From NCBI GenBank assembly GCA_003254885.1, contig QANT01007570.1:1-24467 (forward strand): a DNA stretch of 24,467 nt, in the 5' to 3' direction. Every line of letters starts with the position of its first letter. Within the stretch, counting starts at the first letter, position 1. The position numbers and the translations under genes are program-made. Of this stretch, positions 1-11,129 are shown one piece after another. Origin of the DNA: Purshia tridentata. Its lineage: Eukaryota; Streptophyta; Magnoliopsida; Rosales; Rosaceae. The notes under the pieces were generated by a model, which had not been told where the DNA came from, ran no database searches, and was given only the letters and a program-made list of their open reading frames with translations.

Positions 1-900
1 ACCACGTAGAGCAACATGTGTAAGGACAGCTGCAGCCTGCAGCTGTTGTTGCCATGCCACCAATGTTATATTATTCCAATGCTTTGAGGACCATTTTTTT
101 AATTTTTTTTATCTAAATTTACTACATCCACCACTTGTCTATAGTGTTTTTTTTTGTTTTCTGTTTTTAAAGGCCTAGTCTAGTTACAATTTTTAGTAAA
201 AGACTAAAGAGGGAGTGAAGGCCTTATTGTTATTAATAGATTTAAGGGAGATGAAAAAGGTAGGAGAAGGAGACTTTGAAAATATTGCTGACTAGAAAAT
301 ATAGATTACAGAAAAAATGAAAAAAAACAGATGGATGGATGGATATTGGATAATAAATAGAAATATCCTTAGCAGATATTTTACATGTATTATGGAGACT
401 GTCTGGAAAAGAAAATTCTCATAGCTCTTAAAAAATAAAAATAAAAAAATTCACAAACAAAACGATTATAGCAAACTGTTCGAAGTGCCCAACAAGAGGA
501 AGCCACGTGTCAATGCTTTATTTGTCGCAACGTTGTCACGATAGCAAAGGCCGAGTGCAGATATTTAAGTAGTACGTGGAAGCACGGGATGATTTTAGTC
601 AAGTGGATATATCCAACACGTGTGGCCCCGGGAGGACTATTTCACGTACAGGGGTCTTCCAAACGGTGAATGGCGTGCCGCCAAGTGCCAACGCACTGTT
701 GGATTTTGACACGTCATCAAATGCCTTGGCAAGAGGGAGTAAGAGCGCGTGAGCAAAGCTTTTCAACCAAGAAGCCAGTTGGCATTACTGGGTAGTCTAC
801 TGGCCAGCCTTATCCTCTTCCATTTTTATTCTTTTTTTATTTCCTTATCAAATATAAAATAATATATTTTTATTCATTTTGTTCCTCCAAAAAGAGGGAA
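1..900 (+). promoter_or_regulatory. Upstream/promoter region of the class II TPS gene
   Basis: No gene is seen here. The proximal half holds a cluster of ACGT-core boxes, the type bound by plant bZIP and bHLH factors: CACGTG at 504-509, TACGTG at 573-578, CACGTG at 617-622, CACGTA at 643-648 and CACGTC at 710-715. A TATCCA-type sugar element sits just before the second G-box, around 610. A short GATG repeat is at about 331-346. The first 480 bases are AT-rich and otherwise featureless. Several class II TPS genes are known to respond to sugar and energy status through S1-group bZIPs, so the boxes are plausible control sites; that they act here is inference. Confidence 0.55.
853..860 (+). promoter_or_regulatory. 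TATA box of the TPS gene
   Basis: TATAAAAT lies in a T-rich context about 270 bp before the leader splice donor. A start site near 880-890 would fit, and the transcript would then begin just before the GA repeat at 923-946. Confidence 0.5.
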
Positions 901-922
901 GAATTTGTTATTGTATAGAGTT

Positions 923-946
923 AGAGAGAGAGAGAGAGAGAGAGAG
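923..946 (+). repeat. (AG)n microsatellite in the TPS 5' leader
   Basis: A run of twelve AG units lies just after the predicted start site, and a shorter (GA)n run follows at about 983-997. GA-rich leaders are common in plant genes, so length variation here could affect the transcript. The open frame through this segment (905-1162) is a low-complexity artefact that does not begin with ATG. Confidence 0.85.
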
Positions 947-1127
947 AAAAGAAGAAGAGGAGAGATTGCAAGGGTGACTCTTGGAGAGAGAGAGAGGACC
1001 GAACCAAACCAAACCCTAGATTTCTTTTTTTCTGCTGAAATCACCAAATTTCATTTTTTATTTGAATTATCAGATCCAAATTGTACCTGGGAAAGATTCA
1101 AAATTTGTTCTTTCAAAGCTGTGAAAG

Positions 1128-1398
1128 GTATCCTTTTTTCTCTCTCTTTTTTTTCTTTCTAATTGGTGTAATCATTGAATTCAATTAAGCCTCAACGCTC
1201 TACTTGTTTTTGGGTTATAAATTTAACATGCAGATTTATATTGTATTTCGGTCTTTGGTATATGGGAGCGGCAATAATTGATGGTCATCTGCAATGTTTG
1301 AATCTAATATAGATGTTGGAATTAATGCTTTGATTATAGGGACCTGCTTAGTTTGGTATTGATTCTTGGTCTTTGTAACGATGTCTGTTTATTTACAG
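1128..1398 (+). other. Predicted intron in the TPS 5' untranslated leader
   Basis: The donor AAG|GTATCC at 1127/1128 and the acceptor TTTACAG at 1392-1398 bracket a T-rich 271-bp segment. Removing it gives a leader (about 885-1127 joined to 1399-1516) with no ATG before the start codon at 1517, so no upstream ORF delays translation. If the intron were retained, several ATGs would be introduced. Leader introns often raise expression in plants. The prediction rests on splice signals only. Confidence 0.6.
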
Positions 1399-1516
1399 AT
1401 CCTGCTCAATTATAGTCCATTTCAAGAGGCAGGGAATCTTGGGTCTGGTTTATATCTCTGAGATCTTGCCAAAGATTTTTGAGTGGAGGGGAAACCCCAA
1501 ATAAAAGTTATTCAAG

Positions 1517-4500
1517 ATGATGTCCAAATCGTATACCAACCTTTTAGATCTAGCTTCCGGCAACTTCCCAATAATGGGTCGTGAAAGGAAGCGACTTCCG
1601 CGTGTAATGACCGTTGCAGGGGTTATATCGGAGCTTGATGATGATCAGGCCAATAGTGTGTCGTCGGATGTTCCCTCCTCGTTCGTTCAGGATCGTATAA
1701 TTATTGTTGCCAATCAGCTCCCAGTAAAAGCTAAGCGCAGACCTGACAATAAAGGGTGGAGCTTTAGTTGGGATGAGGACTCATTGCTATTGCAGTTAAA
1801 GGATGGTTTGCCTGAAGATATGGAGGTTTTGTATGTAGGTTCGTTGAATGTCGAGGTGGATTCGAATGAACAAGATGATGTATCACAGCTCCTGTTGGAT
1901 AGGTTCAAGTGTGTTCCAGCCTTCTTGCCGACCGACATTTTGACCAAGTTCTATCATGGGTTTTGTAAGCAGCATTTGTGGCCTTTGTTTCATTACATGC
2001 TACCATTTTCAGCCAATCATGGTGGACGGTTTGATCGGTCTTTGTGGGAGGCCTATGTGGCCGCTAATAAGATTTTCTCACAAAGGGTGATTGAAGTAAT
2101 AAATCCAGAAGATGACTATGTGTGGATACATGATTACCATTTAATGGTGCTGCCTACCTTTTTGAGGAGGAGGTTCAATAGATTGAGAATGGGGTTTTTT
2201 CTTCACAGCCCCTTTCCTTCTTCAGAAATATATAGGACTCTACCGGTCAGGGAAGAGATTCTTAAGGCACTGCTAAATTCAGACCTTATTGGGTTCCACA
2301 CTTTTGATTATGCTCGGCATTTCTTGTCTTGTTGTAGTCGGATGTTGGGTTTGGAATATCAGTCAAAGAGGGGTTATATTGGGTTGGATTATTATGGAAG
2401 GACAGTCGGAATAAAGATCATGCCTGTTGGGATTCACATGGGACAGATTGAGTCAGTGTTGAAACTTGCAGATAAGGAGTGGAGAGTAGGAGAACTTAAA
2501 CAACAGTTTGAAGGAAAGACTCTGTTGCTTGGTGTTGATGATATGGACATCTTTAAAGGTGTCAATTTGAAGCTCTTGGCAATGGAACAGATGCTGAAGC
2601 AGCATCCAAATTGGCAGGGGAGAGCAGTTCTGGTGCAGATAGCAAACCCTGCTAGGGGAAGAGGGAAAGATCTTGAGGAAACACAGGCTGAAATACAGGC
2701 AAGTTGCAAGAGAATTAATGAAAAATTTGGTCGGCCTGGTTATGAACCTATTGTCTTCATTGACAGACCAGTCTCTCTTAGTGAAAGAGTTGCGTATTAC
2801 ACCGTTGCTGAATGTGTAGTGGTCACAGCTGTAAGGGATGGGATGAATCTTACTCCATATGAGTACATTGTATCCAGGCAAGGAAACTCTTCATCAGACT
2901 CTGATTCAGAATTCGGTGGGCCAAAGAAGAGCATGCTGGTAGTGTCAGAGTTCATTGGATGTTCCCCTTCACTGAGTGGTGCTATTCGGGTTAACCCATG
3001 GAATATTGAAGCAACAGCCGAGGCTATGAACGAGGCAATTTCAATGGTTGAACCTGAGAAGCAGTTGCGCCACGAGAAGCATTATAGGTATATTAGTACG
3101 CATGATGTGGCATATTGGTCACGAAGCTTTTTCCAAGATATGGAGAGAACATGCAAAGACCATTTCAGAAGACGCTGCTGGGGAATTGGTTTGGGCTTCG
3201 GTTTCAGGGTTATAGCACTTGATCCTAACTTCCGAAAGCTGAACATTGATGCCATTACATCTGCTTATTTGAGATCTAAAAAAAGGGCTATACTGTTGGA
3301 TTATGATGGCACTGTGATGCCTCAAACATCTATAAATAAGTCGCCGAGTCAAGAGGTCATCTCCATCATCAATACGCTTTGTGGTGATGTTAAAAACACT
3401 GTTTTTGTGGTCAGTGGAAGAGGAAGGGATAGTTTAAGCAAGTGGTTTTCTCCTTGCAAGAAACTTGGAATTGCTGCTGAACATGGTTATTTTTTGAGGT
3501 ATATCCATTATCTATTTGTCCTTTACAGAATCCTTGTTTTTATTGCACTCATTTAAATTGTGTTTTTTAGGTGGTCTGCGGACAAGGATTGGGAAACTTG
3601 TGGACAGGGTAGTGATTTTGGATGGATACAGATAGCTGAGCCAGTTATGAAACTGTACACAGAAGCCACTGATGGTTCTTGCATTGAAACCAAGGAGAGC
3701 GCATTGGTTTGGCACCATCGAGATGCAGATCCTGGTTTTGGGTCCAGCCAGGCTAAAGAATTGTTGGACCATCTAGAAAGTGTGCTAGCAAATGAACCAG
3801 TAGCTGCCAAGAGCGGCCAGTTTATTGTAGAAGTAAAGCCACAGGTGAATATCGTAACTAACTTTCTACTTTTAATTCTCTATGTGAATGCAAAGTCTTG
3901 TCCACTTGCTGGAAAGTAAAATAACCAGGTTCGTCACCCTAGGCACTACCAATTTCTATTTCACATGAAAGCTACACACCAGTTATTTCGCCATCTGGCT
4001 CTTCCCCATGGAACTGATGGAAGATACACTAATTCAGGTTAAGAAACTGTGAATATGTGTATAATAACTTGCCAAAGGTGGCATGACACTCGGCTATCTT
4101 TGAGAGAAAATTCTTGATTATGCCTTCATACAGCATAATCAAGTGAGCCTGAAGAATTTAAAACAATAGAATGCCTGGAGTTTTTGTGTGTGTGTATGTG
4201 CGCGCGCGCACATGCGCGCTTAATGAGGGTTTCTTCCACAAATAGCCTCATGAGAGAGATTTAAAAAGATAAACAGTGAAGCTCTGCCAATGCTGGAATG
4301 ACATTATCTCATGACAGCAGTCACATGGAGCGTGTTAGTAAGCTCTACTGCGGTAAAGTTTTAGAGAAATAGTTTGCTTTCAGATGAGAAAATAGATAAA
4401 GATAAGTAAGATATCAAATAAGTAGACAAAAATAGATGAATACAGATGTTAACAGCATTCGGCAGTATTTTTAATGGATATTTACATTTCCCTACTGTGG

Positions 4501-4884
4501 GGTTGTTGCAGACAAATTGATTGTATGAAAAAAAAAAACATGATGATTGAATGTACTTTTTGTTGTGGCTTGTAGGGTGTCAGTAAAGGTGTGGTTGCGG
4601 AAAAGATCTTCACATCAATGCATGAGAGTGGGAAGCAGGCTGATTTTGTGCTGTGCATTGGTGACGATAGATCCGATGAGGACATGTTTGAGATTATTGG
4701 CAATGCAATGACAAATGGTGTCCTCTCCTCTAATACAAGTGTATTTGCATGCACTGTTGGACAGAAGCCTAGTAAAGCCAAGTACTATTTGGATGACCCT
4801 ACTGATGTCATAAACATGCTTGACGCCCTCGCAGATGCTTCAGACTCGCCGCCCTCCTCAGATGTCGAAACAGGCTCCCCTTGA
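1517..4884 (+). CDS. TPS7: Class II trehalose-6-phosphate synthase/phosphatase-like protein (TPS7-like), 3 exons, 854 aa
   Basis: Exons are 1517-3498, 3571-3844 and 4576-4884; the frame is kept across both GT-AG introns (72 and 731 bp). The N-terminus (SYTNLLDLASGNFP) is typical of class II TPS proteins and closest, from memory, to Arabidopsis TPS7. A GT20 synthase-like domain spans about residues 60-545 (VANQLP at 64-69, WIHDYH at 203-208, DGMNLTPYE at 441-449). A HAD-type trehalose-phosphatase domain spans about 590-825, with nucleophile motif DYDGT at 595-599 and GDDRSDEDM at 781-789. In the donor-sugar loop the sequence is VDDMDIFKG (340-348): the Arg of active synthases is Asp342, as in the class, while Lys347, Asp441 and Glu449 remain. 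Class II proteins are mostly thought to be regulatory, linked to SnRK1 and T6P signalling in the cytosol. The first ATG of a tandem ATGATG was taken. Class and structure are secure; the exact paralogue number is less so. Confidence 0.95.
3499..3570 (+). other. TPS intron 1 (72 bp)
   Basis: Donor AG|GTATAT and acceptor TTTTTTAG|G split an Arg codon (AG+G), joining YFLR to WSADKDW as in other class II TPS proteins. The intron is very short. If retained, translation stops at 3554-3556 and gives a 679-residue protein that keeps the synthase-like domain and loses most of the phosphatase domain. Confidence 0.9.
3845..4575 (+). other. TPS intron 2 (731 bp)
   Basis: A phase-0 intron runs between the codons for KPQ and GVSKG. 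It contains an 11-bp perfect hairpin (4113-4123 pairing with 4133-4143, 9-base loop) and a 35-base alternating pyrimidine-purine tract at 4185-4219. No coding content was recognised. Confidence 0.9.
4185..4219 (+). repeat. Alternating TG/CG dinucleotide tract in TPS intron 2
   Basis: A (TG)n run passes directly into (CG)n, then CACATG and CGCGC, giving unbroken pyrimidine-purine alternation for 35 bases. Such tracts are hypervariable in length and are the classic Z-DNA-forming type. Confidence 0.8.
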
Positions 4885-5500
4885 AAACCTTCCACCGGGA
4901 CTTTGTTAGACTCCAGTGTCTTCTTTAAGCCAATGATGATGAATCACAATATCACAGGCTGGGATTTGATTGAAGAAAGTGATCCTTTTCAGCTTTCCGG
5001 AAGTGACTTGTTGGAGGGAAATATTCTATGACCTCCTGCACTGGTGATTTGCTGCCGATTCCAAAACATCAGTAGCTTGGATTTCTTCTGGTGATATAAC
5101 TAATCGATTCAGAGTGTGGATTACAATGGGTTTACTTGGTAAAAAACAGAACTCTTAAATCAGCTCATAATTCTGAAGATCTAATGGGAACTACAACGTT
5201 TATTCATGGAGGAGTTGGACCATTAAAAAAGAAAATACCCAATCAGTTGTTGCATCATATATATATACATGTATCTGAAGGTTGACAAGTCTGACCAAGG
5301 GGTGCATGTGACTGGCATTCTAGGGGCAGTAGATTATGTTAATGGCGGGGAAGGTGTCTGCTGGTTAATCAAATGCCCTTTAAAACAGTATATATTGGTT
5401 TTTTTTTCATTTTCCTGAGTGAATTTGCTTTGCCATTTATTTCTCAGATCAATTCCTTTGCTTATTGAACCTGTAAATTATTATATAGCAATATTTGCAA
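4885..5500 (+). other. Probable 3' untranslated region of the TPS gene
   Basis: This sequence follows the TGA at 4882-4884 and stays less AT-rich than the intergenic DNA beyond it until about 5.3-5.5 kb. No canonical AATAAA was found; AT-rich stretches near 5470-5540 (including AATAAT at about 5530) could serve as the plant near-upstream element. The end point is approximate. Confidence 0.4.
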
Positions 5501-7400
5501 GAAATGATCACGTTTTGAAAGATGCGCCAAATAATGCACCTATTCAGATTTCTTAGAATTCAGGGGGGTCATTCTTCAGCCTCCTGCTTAAAGCAGTCAA
5601 TGTTCTCTTGAATTTTGTACGCGTCTACATGCATGCAACCAGATGTTTTCATTTGATTTAGGGGTTTGAAATGTTTGTTTGTGATAGGACTCGAAACAAT
5701 CAAAATCCATTCATTTTGAGGTTAAATTCAAGCTATGTAGTCGTAAGGACAAGGTTATATAGAGCTTGGTTTTTGTTTTTTTTTGGGCCAATATATAGAG
5801 CTTGGTTTGAATAGGTGGAGAGAGACAGAAATTCAGAGGTTGGAGAATGTCAACCTGGATAGCTACAAACAAACAAACAAACCTCAGGTTTGCATTGCAT
5901 TGAGCACTGAGAAGCGAGAGAAAATTTAAGTGGGAGTCTCATTAGGTGAGTGGCATTCCAGCCCCACCCAAGACTCTCTCCTGAGAAGCACATTGCAAGT
6001 GCCTAAGCTAAGCAGCTTCAGAGCTGACAACTTCAGAGCCCGATTACCAACATTTATCATTGGGAGTTGGGACGATGACCCCTTATTTACTTATTTCTAA
6101 CTCGAAGATTTGTCTGTTTTACTTGGATATCGGATATCCAAAGATAAGGAGTATCAAAGCCGTTCTTTTTTCTCTTCTTTTTTAATTCAGAAAAGCGGAA
6201 ATGCGAGAGTCAACTCTGATGATGAATGCAAGTACTTTACCTTTCCTATACACTTACATTTTAAGCATGATTTTTCAAAAAAAAAAAAAAAGAAGCTCCC
6301 TAGATTAGCTCTCTGACTAATATTTCTTGATCACTCCGCTCAAGACCTGATTCATAATAAAAAAAACCCAATTTTATTTGGAATTGAGGTTGGAACGAAA
6401 GAGGGTATGTGGGATTTTTCAAGTTTAATACAGAGGATGACAAGCCTAAAATGTGAATTCCACCGTTGCTAACAGTCAGTGTTCGTATCAGTGTTCTTGT
6501 CAATAAATAGAACCAAACATTTGAATATGCAGCCAAGGATTTTCTGGCAATTGGGACATCTACTAAGAGTGTAGCTAGACACAAGCAAAGGCTGAACTGA
6601 CTACTGAGTCAGCTATTGCTGTCTTTTACAAGGCACAGGCCCCGTGAACCATGCTTAGAGTTGTCACTCCCTAAGCCCAATAATATATGAGAGTAAAACA
6701 AAACGATGATCACCAATAGCTCTATCTATAGGCCTACACTGGTATGGTACATATAAGAAACTAACCAAACAACCAAATTATCCTTATCCTTGTCAAACTT
6801 GCCTTGAGCATATATGTATATAGAAAGCATGCCAGTGATGCTTGCATTGAATTATTTCATCTCATTTCTGAATTTCATACAAGTTGCAAATCCTGACTAG
6901 GCTGAATGATATGTACATTTACATTACAAATTTACAATACAATTGCAGAAAAACATTCGTTGAGCATTTTTAACTCTAACCCATTTAGTTTCTCTCTCTT
7001 GGTTATTGCAACAAAGGCCAAATATTCTCTGGGCCTACACAGCCTGACTGCCCTCTCTCCTCCATTACTATGATCCGAATCCAGATCATATCCTCTCTGA
7101 ACGACTTTCGTATGTACTCATGTAGGTCCAGCAGGATGCCATTAATGCAACTCCTAGCAGCTCCTGTTCCCACACAGTCCCACTTTTAATAGTTACTCTT
7201 GAGTAAAATTTCAATAGGCAAAGAGTGTATATGTTTATTTTCTTTATTTCTCTCATAACTTGTTAAATTTGATTTAGCACGTAATTTAGAAAAATAGACA
7301 TATATTGGTAATATTGGTATATACAACCAAAGATAGACATATATACAACCTGTTAAAGTAAATTTGTAAGAACTGGCCTGTACAAACTTCAAATACGAAA
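5501..7400. other. Intergenic region, no gene recognised
   Basis: This lies between the 3' ends of the convergent TPS and GIL1-like genes. It holds a 17-base sequence repeated 36 bases apart (5756-5772 and 5792-5808), a short (AAAC)n run at about 5866-5881, and a 13-15-base poly(A) near 6280. Short open frames (for example 6110-6316 + and 6300-6584 -) start at non-ATG or weak sites and resemble no family. No tRNA or microRNA precursor was recognised. Confidence 0.5.
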
Positions 7401-7680
7401 GAAATGTTGTATTTTGACCAAAGGAACATAAATGCTACACAAAATATTCTTGAGCACCTCTAATGTGAAAACTGAGCCATACTGGCAAGGAAGACAAGAC
7501 ATTTGTATACCTCTCTCTCTGCTACAACTTTTTCACCTGCCACTTTGGTCCCACACAACCATCAAACGGCTCTGATCATTATTTACACTTCTTACGACCA
7601 ACCATCACCATCTAATCTTCAATTCTCCAATATTGTGTGGCTCACATTCCGAGTCCCGAAAACAAGCAGCGCATCAACCA
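7400..7680 (-). other. Probable 3' untranslated region of the GIL1-like gene
   Basis: On the minus strand this follows the TGA at 7681-7683. Its composition is richer in C and T than the AT-rich DNA further left, which fits transcribed untranslated sequence. AATAAA-like signals on the minus strand lie near 7228-7246. The boundary is approximate. Confidence 0.35.
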
Positions 7681-9024
7681 TCAACCCGCCGGAGTAGTCG
7701 CCGGAGACAAGTAAACCTGGCTCTGTATCACCGTCTCCCCAATCTTGAACCCCGGCACAACCGTGAAGCTCACCCAAGGCTCTGTATCAACGTCGTTGGG
7801 AGTCACAGACTCCATGAACATCTCGGAAAATCTACAGTTTTTCTTGACCTGAAATATTGAAACTTGTTGGCCAAACGAGAATGCCAAGCAATGCAAGAGC
7901 CATACACGCATTGACATCTCAGCAAACGCTGCGAAAAACGCAGAGTCGGGAACCCCACCGGAGTTAATGAGCTTTCGCTGGTTCAAATTGCCGAAAAGAG
8001 AGCACTCCATCTTTGCGTGCACGAGTTGGAGGTACTTGGCCCTTGTGAACTTACAAAACGATGCATTTGGGTTCTGGGTAAGAAAGATTTTGGGGTTCAC
8101 TGATTTGAGTTTCTTAAATTTGTCGAAGAAGAGGAGATGGGGTTTGTTGTTAAGGGATAAAGACTCACTGGGTAGTCCAAAATTTGGGTGGTTGAAGCCT
8201 TCAAGCATGGTTTTGGTGACGAAGGATTCGAATGCGAAGCAGCGATGGCTCTGTTTTGCAAACTCTGCCTCTGGCTCGATGAATTGGATGGCTGTGTCAA
8301 GATCCCAATTGGCCGATTCCATTTCACGGACCATCAACTTCACGAAGCTCCTTATGGGTTTCAAAGTGTGTTGCAGAAATTGAACGAAATGTGTTGGGTT
8401 TAGCACCGAAAGTTGAAGATTGTCGAAAATGGACAGAGACCCACTTGCGCTTAGCTTGTTCTCCAAGGACTTGTTAAAAAAGACCAAGTCTTCAAGCTGT
8501 TTCTTAAGCGAAGAAATGTGTGACTCTTTGTTGTTTGCCTCGGACTCCAATTTCTTGATGGTGATCTCGTAGGTCTTCATCAGGCCCTGCTGCTCTTGAA
8601 TCTCTGCCAGCATCAGAGTGACTTGTGGGGAGAGATCGAGCTCTTTCTTCAAGAAGCTGCGTTTCAGTTCAGAGATGGCTTTGAGCTCGTCCACCACGGC
8701 CTGGTCAGCAGCCTGAATGGCTTCGTTGTTGTAAGGGTTTTGGGCCATTTGGAGCTCTGCATAAGCGGCTTTGATGGAGGTAATGCCAGCAAAGAGCTTG
8801 GCCAGCAGAGCTTCCATGACTGCTCTGTTTCGAGCTCTGAAATCTTGTTCCTTCTTGCAGTGATGGTGGTCATGGTCGTCTTTGAATTTGTTCTGGAACG
8901 TGAGCATGCAAATGCCATTGTTGGAGGCGATTTTGCTTGTTGCGGTTCTGAGGTTGATGACCTTGTGAAAAGTCCTCGCCAGTTTGCTCTTGTTGGTGTT
9001 TGGTTTGGGTCTGATGGTGTCCAT
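7681..9024 (-). CDS. GIL1: DUF641 protein, GRAVITROPIC IN THE LIGHT 1-like, 447 aa, single exon
   Basis: One uninterrupted frame from ATG (9022-9024) to TGA encodes 447 residues. The N-terminal 50 residues are basic and end in an HDHHH stretch (51-55). The DUF641 region covers about residues 60-190: an ARNRAVMEALLAKLFAGI-type start, the conserved YAELQMAQNPYN, then a heptad-rich helix (about 146-192) likely to form a coiled coil. The C-terminal half is the conserved GIL1/IRKI-type part, ending with MESVTPN (404-410), FTVVPGFKIG (420-429) and TVIQSQVYL (431-439). In Arabidopsis GIL1 acts in light-dependent loss of hypocotyl gravitropism, and the related IRKI binds a receptor kinase; the biochemical activity is unknown. 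An intronless structure is common in this family. The family is clear, but which of several paralogues this is (e.g. an At2g45260-type) is not settled. Confidence 0.9.
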   Translation of the reverse strand: MDTIRPKPNTNKSKLARTFHKVINLRTATSKIASNNGICMLTFQNKFKDDHDHHHCKKEQDFRARNRAVMEALLAKLFAGITSIKAAYAELQMAQNPYNNEAIQAADQAVVDELKAISELKRSFLKKELDLSPQVTLMLAEIQEQQGLMKTYEITIKKLESEANNKESHISSLKKQLEDLVFFNKSLENKLSASGSLSIFDNLQLSVLNPTHFVQFLQHTLKPIRSFVKLMVREMESANWDLDTAIQFIEPEAEFAKQSHRCFAFESFVTKTMLEGFNHPNFGLPSESLSLNNKPHLLFFDKFKKLKSVNPKIFLTQNPNASFCKFTRAKYLQLVHAKMECSLFGNLNQRKLINSGGVPDSAFFAAFAEMSMRVWLLHCLAFSFGQQVSIFQVKKNCRFSEMFMESVTPNDVDTEPWVSFTVVPGFKIGETVIQSQVYLSPATTPAG

Positions 9025-9330
9025 CTGGAACAGTAGTAGTATTCAATCTGATCGGATGAAAGTGAAAAGAGTGAGACTTGTTGGAGGCATAAACTTGCGT
9101 TGATGGGTTTGTGTTTGTGGGGATATAATCATATAACTGTTTGAAAGAGAATGAATTTAATGGGAAAGCAAAGCAAAGGCGCAAACTTTGACTATAACAT
9201 TGAGAGCCTGGAGATGGAGAGGTAAAAGTAGGGATTTTCAAAGCGCGGGAAAAAAAGATAAAGAGGGATATTACTGATCAGAACAAGTACAAATCACAAG
9301 ATATAATAAGAGTCATAGATTATATATATG
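9025..9330 (-). promoter_or_regulatory. 5' leader and core promoter of the GIL1-like gene
   Basis: A TATATATA box on the minus strand at about 9321-9328 would place the start near 9290 and give a leader of roughly 265 bases. The leader is rich in C and T on the minus strand, as is usual for plant 5' UTRs. No intron was evident. The minus-strand frame at 8870-9241 overlaps the true start in another phase and is not considered a gene. Confidence 0.4.
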
Positions 9331-11100
9331 TTTTAATTTTTGGGTGGTAATTGTTGAAACTTTGTGGGACTTTTAATATTATAATAGATTAATTTAGACT
9401 TTGTTTATTAAGACAAGCCTCTATCTTTCATTAAGTAAATTAGTATCTGCTACATAATATTTATAATTTTGTATTTGAAATTCTGCTCATATATTATATA
9501 TAGTTATTATTGTTTAAATTATTACAAGCACAGTAATTGTTTCCAAACACTAATTTATGATGGTGGCATACAGAGAGATGATGATGTGAGTGATTGATGA
9601 CTACCATCTACTCATGGACCCTACCTTGTATTCATGGTAGTGTTTCACAATTGGTCAACATCGTTAACGACCTTTGTATGCATGAACATGATAAACTAGA
9701 ATACTATAATTCCAAGATGAAAGAATTCTATAATCCGTATAATGGAATATATCATATTAATACGAGATGTGAATCTGTGATTGAACATTGTCTCACATCG
9801 ATCTCTTGTTTAATGTTTGATAATTGTTGCATATTAATTCCATATTAGTCCTACATCTTTTAATTCATGTTAGAGAGAAAATTTCACTTCAAGTTTAATA
9901 TCTAGAGTTTATATTAAAAATATTACTAATCAAATCAAATTTGAAACGTTATAGTTTTAAATATAAGTACAATATTAACATCTAGCACAAACTGAGGATC
10001 GAAATTTGAAATTAATGTTGGTTTATATAATATTAGTTAATTAACCATTTAATGAAGTGAAGTCGAAGCAAAATAATTGGCAATTGGATCATTGGATGCT
10101 ACATTATTATTGGTACAGTACATGTATATCATTACTAAACCAAAAGAAAACGTATAAACCATACGTGAAGTTGTTAAAAGCCAAATGTATATAATTGATG
10201 TCACTCAGTACTGACTATTATTATAAGCTGTGTATAATTAACATACTCATGGTCTTTTTGAAATTTAAAAAAATAACAAATGGAATTGAAAGCAAAAATT
10301 AACCTGGTTGGACTGATGTGGAGCATAATGCAGTGGCCTCAAGAACCCTAAACGGCAAGGACGGCAACAAAACGCACAGAGCTCCCGAGAGAATTAGACA
10401 CAATAACTCATATTGTGATTAATAATGTATTAGGGAATTGCAGCGTGGGACCCGAGAGGCACACACAATTCAAAAGAGACAGAGCCGAAAGAAGATTGAG
10501 ACGACATCACAGTCCTCACTGCCCAGATGTGGGCACCACACTTAATACCTTTCCTTTGATTCTTATAATCTGTCTTTCTTCTAGATACAAACATATTTAC
10601 ATAATCTAAAGTTCTAAACACTGCTTATCCTAGCATGTTTTATATTAATATCGCATGTTAATGAGGAAATTTGGTTGTTATTGCATGTTGAGCAGCCATT
10701 AATAGAGCAACACCAGCTCTGGCTATTTGAACATGTGAAACAAAACAAGTAGTCTCCTCAAATATTATAGGTCCTATGTAAATGTTCTTGCTTTAATAAC
10801 TTCGACATGTCCCACGAGGGTTAACTGGATAAATAGCACATTCAAGAAATTGATTGAGTGAGGTGCTAATAAAAGATAGATAGTGGATATATATGTTTCA
10901 AAATTCAAATTAGTGGCGTTCCACATTAATTATTAGCAGACAATAGGAGTGGCCCGAGTGGGACGAAAAGAAAAATATTTTCTTCAATCCATACGTTAAT
11001 AATATATAAAATCAGATTGAGGCCCATCCCTGCACAAAAAGTAGCTTAATTAGTCATAGAAAACTACAAAATGTGACCCTTAAGGATGAGAGTGTGTTGG
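9331..11100. other. AT-rich intergenic region, left part
   Basis: No gene is supported. The frame 9594-9848 (+) starts with tandem ATGs but encodes a cysteine- and histidine-scattered peptide with no recognisable family or codon bias. A less AT-rich segment at about 10310-10560 stands out from its surroundings but has no long frame and no tRNA-like structure. It may be a control region or an untranslated exon. Confidence 0.4.
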
Positions 11101-11129
11101 AATTTCACCTTTTATTATAGAAAATTACA

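Noticed and set aside
905..1162. 85-codon frame upstream of TPS
   Set aside because: It starts at a non-ATG codon, is made of (GA)n-encoded Arg/Glu repeats, and crosses the predicted leader splice donor.
5920..5995. Imperfect hairpin (GGGAGTCT/AGACTCTC) as a microRNA precursor
   Set aside because: The stem is short and interrupted and neither arm matches a microRNA family I know.
8596..9036. 146-codon + strand frame opposite the GIL1-like gene
   Set aside because: It is the antisense shadow of a well-supported coding exon and shows no family similarity.
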